Origin: Treponema sp. | Lineage (GTDB): Bacteria > Spirochaetota > Spirochaetia > Treponematales > Breznakiellaceae | NCBI GenBank assembly: GCA_031259345.1 | Contig: JAIRLQ010000126.1 | Location: 1 to 8,559 of the forward strand | Reading direction: 5' to 3' | Length of the DNA stretch: 8,559 nucleotides | Shown: piece by piece, positions 6,493-8,559 of the stretch | Position numbering within the stretch: the stretch's first letter is position 1 | How the letters are laid out: the number at the start of each line of letters is the position of its first letter | The notes under the pieces: generated by a model | Told to the model about the DNA's origin: nothing | Seen by the model: the letters and a program-made list of their open reading frames with translations, nothing else | Database searches by the model: none | Translations under genes and position numbers: made by a program

Positions 6493-7158
6493 TTATAGCA
6501 TAACTTCGTGTTCCAGCATATCAATAAATGTTTCTATTTCCCTCTCAGTGCCCAAAGGCCAGGCGTTTTTTTCGCTTAATAAAAACACATTGCCCCCCGC
6601 GCCGGACGGAACGCAGCCTACAAGGCGCTTTTGTTTACACGCAAAACGCGCCGTATGCATAGTACCCCCTTCGCGTTCCGCTTCGATGACGCAGATTCCG
6701 CGGCCAAGGCCGCTCTGCAGCCTGTTACGGATAACAAAGTACTGCCTTTTGGGACGGACCCCCGCAGGGTATTCGCTTAACAACAGGCCGCCTTTTTCCA
6801 GAATGGCCCGGAAGAGGGGATAATTTGCCCGGGGATAACAATAGTCAAGACCGTGGGCAAGGACGGCTATGGTTTTGCCCCGGACATCCAGGCAGGCAGC
6901 GTGCGCCAGCGTATCGCAGCCTGAGGCCAGGCCCGATACTACCACAAAACCCCGCCGCACCAGGGCGGACACAACGCTGTGGGCATGTATGGCGGCCTCT
7001 TTTCCCGGCGAGACAGTCCCCACCACCGCCGCCATCTTTGGCTCTGTAAGCAAATCAAGGTTTCCCCTGGCAAATAGCCGCGGGGGCGGGGAGGGGATGC
7101 TTTTTAGACCCCGGGGAAATAGAGCGTTACTCGCGGTGATAGATATAATATCCCCCAT
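6493..7158 (-). CDS. Short DprA/Smf-like protein (Rossmann core only)
   Basis: DprA binds single-stranded DNA and loads RecA during transformation; related core proteins have other or unknown roles. This 221-residue protein has the core in order: PRGLKSIPSPPPRLFARG (15-32), AVVGT (44-48), VVSGLASGCDTLAH (73-86), HGLDYCYP (102-109), LLLSEYPAG (125-133), FVIRNRLQSGLG (141-152), VIEAEREGGTMHTARFA (157-173) and a VP near 183. It lacks the N-terminal helix-hairpin-helix/SAM-like region and the C-terminal winged helix common in full DprA (about 300-380 residues). Several core positions also diverge: the glycine-serine/threonine-arginine after AVVG is GTV, GID is GCD, RNRIIAGLS is RNRLQSGLG. The ATG is preceded by AAGGA 11 bases away and a second AAGG closer in. 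It heads a two-gene operon with the AMMECR1 gene. I leave the symbol blank because full DprA function is doubtful. Confidence 0.8.
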   Translation of the reverse strand: MGDIISITASNALFPRGLKSIPSPPPRLFARGNLDLLTEPKMAAVVGTVSPGKEAAIHAHSVVSALVRRGFVVVSGLASGCDTLAHAACLDVRGKTIAVLAHGLDYCYPRANYPLFRAILEKGGLLLSEYPAGVRPKRQYFVIRNRLQSGLGRGICVIEAEREGGTMHTARFACKQKRLVGCVPSGAGGNVFLLSEKNAWPLGTEREIETFIDMLEHEVML

Positions 7159-7174
7159 ACCTTAACAGTTCCTT

Positions 7175-7224
7175 GCAGCCTGTTTATGGGCCGTCCGGGA
7201 AACCGGCTGCTTTTCGGACAGCCC
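7175..7224 (-). promoter_or_regulatory. Candidate RNA pseudoknot in the dprA leader
   Basis: Read as minus-strand RNA, GGGCUGUCCG (complement of 7215-7224) can pair along ten positions with CGGACGGCCC (complement of 7188-7197), with one G-U wobble. The loop of that stem contains GCAGCC (complement of 7205-7210), which can pair with GGCUGC (complement of 7175-7180) lying downstream of the stem. Together these make an H-type pseudoknot. Its last base is adjacent to the AAGGA (complement of 7170-7174) that serves the dprA start. On the plus strand the wobble becomes a C-A mismatch, so the structure fits the minus transcript better. The layout recalls translational riboswitches, but I match it to no known class. 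Confidence 0.4.
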
Positions 7225-7240
7225 CGGCAAACCCTAAGGC

Positions 7241-7246
7241 ATTACA
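7241..7246 (-). promoter_or_regulatory. Candidate -10 box for the dprA operon
   Basis: The minus strand reads TGTAAT here, five of six matches to TATAAT. Transcription would begin near 7234, just ahead of the candidate leader pseudoknot, giving a leader of about 75 bases. No good -35 hexamer lies 16-18 bases upstream; that space is occupied by the 16-bp inverted repeat at 7250-7286, suggesting dependence on a bound protein. Confidence 0.3.
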
Positions 7247-7249
7247 ATG

Positions 7250-7286
7250 GACTTGTTTAACAACCCGGTTGGTTGTTAAACAAGTC
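7250..7286. repeat. Perfect 16-bp inverted repeat
   Basis: GACTTGTTTAACAACC (7250-7265) and GGTTGTTAAACAAGTC (7271-7286) are exact reverse complements around a five-base loop. It is the strongest dyad in the window. It has no T run on the plus side and lies three bases upstream of the candidate dprA -10 box. It could be an operator, an RNA hairpin in a plus-strand leader, or a copy of an interspersed palindromic repeat. Confidence 0.85.
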
Positions 7287-7288
7287 TT

Positions 7289-7317
7289 GCAAAATGCTCC
7301 GCATTTTGCTGTTTTTT
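7289..7317 (+). terminator. Intrinsic terminator-like hairpin with T run
   Basis: GCAAAATGC (7289-7297) and GCATTTTGC (7301-7309) form a nine-bp perfect stem with a TCC loop, followed by TG and six T (7312-7317). The T run is only on the plus strand, so it acts on rightward transcription. No plus-strand gene lies within the 1.3 kb upstream, so it either attenuates a leader heading to azlC or blocks readthrough and antisense transcription into azlC. Confidence 0.6.
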
Positions 7318-7324
7318 AATGGTT

Positions 7325-7354
7325 GTTGTTCAGAAACTGAAGTTTCTGAACAAC
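7325..7354. repeat. Perfect 13-bp inverted repeat abutting the azlC -10 box
   Basis: GTTGTTCAGAAAC (7325-7337) and GTTTCTGAACAAC (7342-7354) are exact reverse complements with a four-base TGAA centre. The dyad occupies the place of the -35 box and spacer of the candidate azlC promoter, so an operator or activator site is the simplest reading. Confidence 0.8.
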
Positions 7355-7360
7355 TATAAT
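7355..7360 (+). promoter_or_regulatory. Candidate -10 box for azlCD
   Basis: A perfect TATAAT directly follows the 13-bp dyad. The hexamer 17 bases upstream (AGAAAC) is not a usable -35 box. The transcript would start near 7367 and give a leader of about 30 bases. Confidence 0.5.
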
Positions 7361-7386
7361 AGACAGAAAAACAAAATTTGTCTATT
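7358..7386. repeat. 8-bp inverted repeat over the azlC transcription start
   Basis: AATAGACA (7358-7365) and TGTCTATT (7379-7386) are exact reverse complements around a 13-base A-rich centre. The left arm overlaps the candidate -10 box, the right arm lies ten bases before the azlC ATG. It may be a second operator, or a weak leader hairpin. Confidence 0.55.
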
Positions 7387-7396
7387 CTAAAACCCT

Positions 7397-8104
7397 ATGA
7401 CCAGGCATAGGCTTAACACCCGGCTTTTCCGTTCCGCTTTTAAATATTCAATACCCGTACTTTTAGGCTATTTGACTATCGGCATCGCCTTTGGGCTTCT
7501 TGTTACCGGTTCGGGGTATCCCTGGTGGCTCACCCTGCTTATGAGCCTGGTAATGTACGCCGGGGCGGGGCAGTATATCGCCCTGGGGCTTTTCGCCGCC
7601 GGGACCACGCTATGGGAAGCCGCCATAGTGCAGCTTATTGTAAATGCCCGGCACATGGCCTACGGGCTTTCCATGGCAAGCCGTTTTAATGCCGCCGGCC
7701 CGTTAAAGTATTATCTTATTTTTTCACTGACCGACGAAACATTTGCCCTGCTTTCTTCCCTGCCCGCGGAAAAAACCGCAGAGGACAAAAGCCTTTTTAT
7801 GTTCTACGTCTCCGTTTTGGATCAGTTTTATTGGGTATCCGGTTCCGTTATAGGGGCCCTCGCGGGCATGCTCATTCCTTTCAATATGGAAGGGATTGGT
7901 TTTGCCCTGACCGCCCTTTTTATCGTCCTTTTGATAGAGCAGATTATGCGGGTAAAAAAGCCCGGCATCTTTGTCGTTACCGCCCTGATTGCCGTATTTA
8001 GCGTTATCCTGATACCCGGCAGGATATCCCTGCTTTCCGCTATGGCCCTCTCTTTGGTCATTGCGTCGCTGATGGAAAAATTTGCCCTATGGAGCCGGGA
8101 ATGA
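7397..8104 (+). CDS. azlC: AzlC family branched-chain amino acid export protein, large subunit
   Basis: AzlC and AzlD form an inner-membrane exporter of branched-chain amino acids or analogues such as azaleucine. The 235-residue protein has the usual length and motifs: IPVLLGYLTIGIAFGLL (19-35), MYAGAGQYIALGLFAAG (53-69), VNARHMAYGLSMA (82-94) and SLTDETFALL (110-119). Hydrophobic segments lie at about 18-36, 43-69, 105-120, 140-162, 166-184 and a pair of helices at 190-227. The ATG at 7397 is the first start after an in-frame TAA at 7388 and leaves a normal N-terminus. There is no Shine-Dalgarno sequence ahead of it (the preceding bases read CTAAAACCCT), which is unusual beside its neighbours. 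Its stop overlaps the azlD start. Confidence 0.93.
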   Translation: MTRHRLNTRLFRSAFKYSIPVLLGYLTIGIAFGLLVTGSGYPWWLTLLMSLVMYAGAGQYIALGLFAAGTTLWEAAIVQLIVNARHMAYGLSMASRFNAAGPLKYYLIFSLTDETFALLSSLPAEKTAEDKSLFMFYVSVLDQFYWVSGSVIGALAGMLIPFNMEGIGFALTALFIVLLIEQIMRVKKPGIFVVTALIAVFSVILIPGRISLLSAMALSLVIASLMEKFALWSRE

Positions 8105-8478
8105 ACACGGCGCCGGAGGCTTTTGTTATGACGCTTGTCATGGGGGCGGTGATTTTTTTCTGCCGCTTTTTCCCTTTCCTTTTTTTTGGCGGAAAAAATC
8201 TTCCCCCGGCGGATCAAAACAGCGGGAAACAGGCTTTTCTTAATTTTGTAGAAAAGATCGTGCCTCCTGTGGCAATGACGGTGCTTGCCTTTAACGACAT
8301 AACAGGCAGGCTTGGAAGCATTGACTGGGGGAAGGGAGGCGGCGGGCTTCTTCATGCGGCGCCCGTACTTGCCGCCGCCCTTGTAACCGCTGTGCTTCAT
8401 ATCCGGAAGCGAAACCCGCTGCTCAGCATTTTTGGCGGCACCGCCCTTTTTATGCTTCTTGAAAGAATTATACAGTAG
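8101..8478 (+). CDS. azlD: AzlD family branched-chain amino acid transport protein, small subunit
   Basis: AzlD is the small partner of AzlC in the inner-membrane branched-chain amino acid exporter. The 125-residue product has four hydrophobic segments (about 9-29, 51-66, 82-101 and 106-123) and the family pattern: CRFFPFLFF near the first, and VEKIVPPVAMTVLAF (50-64) at the second. I chose the ATG at 8101 rather than 8089: GGAG at 8091-8094 is six bases ahead of it, and the ATG shares the sequence ATGA with the azlC stop, the classic arrangement for translational coupling. The start at 8089 would add four residues. The product is slightly longer than many AzlD proteins (about 100-110), mostly through the 65-82 loop. 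Confidence 0.92.
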   Translation: MNTAPEAFVMTLVMGAVIFFCRFFPFLFFGGKNLPPADQNSGKQAFLNFVEKIVPPVAMTVLAFNDITGRLGSIDWGKGGGGLLHAAPVLAAALVTAVLHIRKRNPLLSIFGGTALFMLLERIIQ

Positions 8479-8559
8479 GGGCGGGGGTAATCGCCTGCAC
8501 AATCTACAATGCAAGTGCATTTATTCGGCAAATACAAACAGGACGCCCGGGCGCATCCC
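8479..8559. other. Region downstream of azlD, no gene assigned
   Basis: These 81 bases follow the azlD stop. There is no strong terminator; only a four-bp stem (8480-8483 with 8492-8495) and a small dyad AATGCA-AG-TGCATT (8508-8521) are visible. Short frames stay open to the right edge on both strands, but none has enough residues or a ribosome site to support a gene. Confidence 0.5.

Noticed and set aside
6492..6497. TATAAT-like string on the minus strand just ahead of the AMMECR1 start
   Set aside because: It overlaps the dprA stop codon and would put the transcription start inside the AMMECR1 codons; close spacing to dprA makes co-transcription more likely.
7188..7245. Resemblance of GGGAAACCGG and GGCAAACC in the dprA leader to cobalamin or cyclic di-GMP riboswitch cores
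   Set aside because: The flanking conserved elements and the expected helices are missing on both strands, so the match is limited to short G/C-rich strings.
7828..8520. A 230-codon open frame on the minus strand opposite azlC and azlD
   Set aside because: It is rich in arginine and lysine with no recognisable domain, and it lies across two clear membrane protein genes on the other strand. It is a shadow frame.
8509..8559. ATG-initiated frame of 17 codons open to the right edge on the plus strand
   Set aside because: It has no ribosome binding site within a usable distance and is too short to recognise.
8521..8559. Possible C-terminus of a minus-strand gene entering from the right edge, ending in a TAA at complement 8521-8523
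   Set aside because: Only 12 residues are visible and nothing in them is diagnostic; a random open frame of this length is common.

Overview
The window suggests a free-living or host-gut spirochaete, most likely of the Treponema lineage. This rests on gene content and protein style: a secreted FecR-like protein with a two-helix C-terminus, a DUF2804 protein, and Mur ligases with unusual nucleotide-loop residues. I infer it from family resemblance, without any database search. Base composition looks close to balanced, and coding is dense on both strands in short, mostly divergent or convergent units. There are no tRNAs, rRNAs, insertion sequences, CRISPR arrays or phage genes that I can support.

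Layout. At the left edge (1-57, minus) are the first 19 codons of a gene that resembles the N-terminus of a DNA methyltransferase. An AT-rich gap follows, then murD (208-1686, minus). Divergent from murD across an overlapping promoter region is a two-gene unit on the plus strand: a secreted FecR-domain protein (1764-2771) and a DUF2804 protein (2782-3810). This unit converges on murE (3855-5486, minus), and a perfect 12-bp hairpin (3818-3854) fills the space between the two stop codons. Divergent from murE is queD (5554-5949, plus). Its 3' end overlaps by 34 bp the convergent AMMECR1-family gene (5916-6485, minus), which sits 7 bp behind a short dprA-like gene (6493-7158, minus) in a two-gene operon. 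On the right, azlC and azlD (7397-8478, plus) are joined by an ATGA overlap and together encode a two-subunit branched-chain amino acid exporter.

The most structured non-coding DNA is the 238-bp divergent gap between dprA and azlC (7159-7396). It holds four perfect inverted repeats in a row (7250-7386), one of them followed by a run of T. It also holds a candidate H-type RNA pseudoknot directly ahead of the dprA ribosome binding site. Two of the dyads lie where the -35 boxes of the two divergent promoters would be expected.

How the genes work together: murD and murE catalyse consecutive steps of peptidoglycan precursor synthesis (D-Glu addition, then addition of the third residue), but here they are separate transcription units rather than part of a dcw cluster. 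QueD feeds queuosine/7-deazaguanine synthesis. DprA-like and AMMECR1 proteins are co-transcribed, with no known functional link. AzlCD exports branched-chain amino acids or analogues. Most of the window is housekeeping. I do not see a clear new defence or mobile system; the unusual content is the regulatory DNA upstream of dprA and azlC, the reduced DprA, and several motif substitutions in the Mur ligases.
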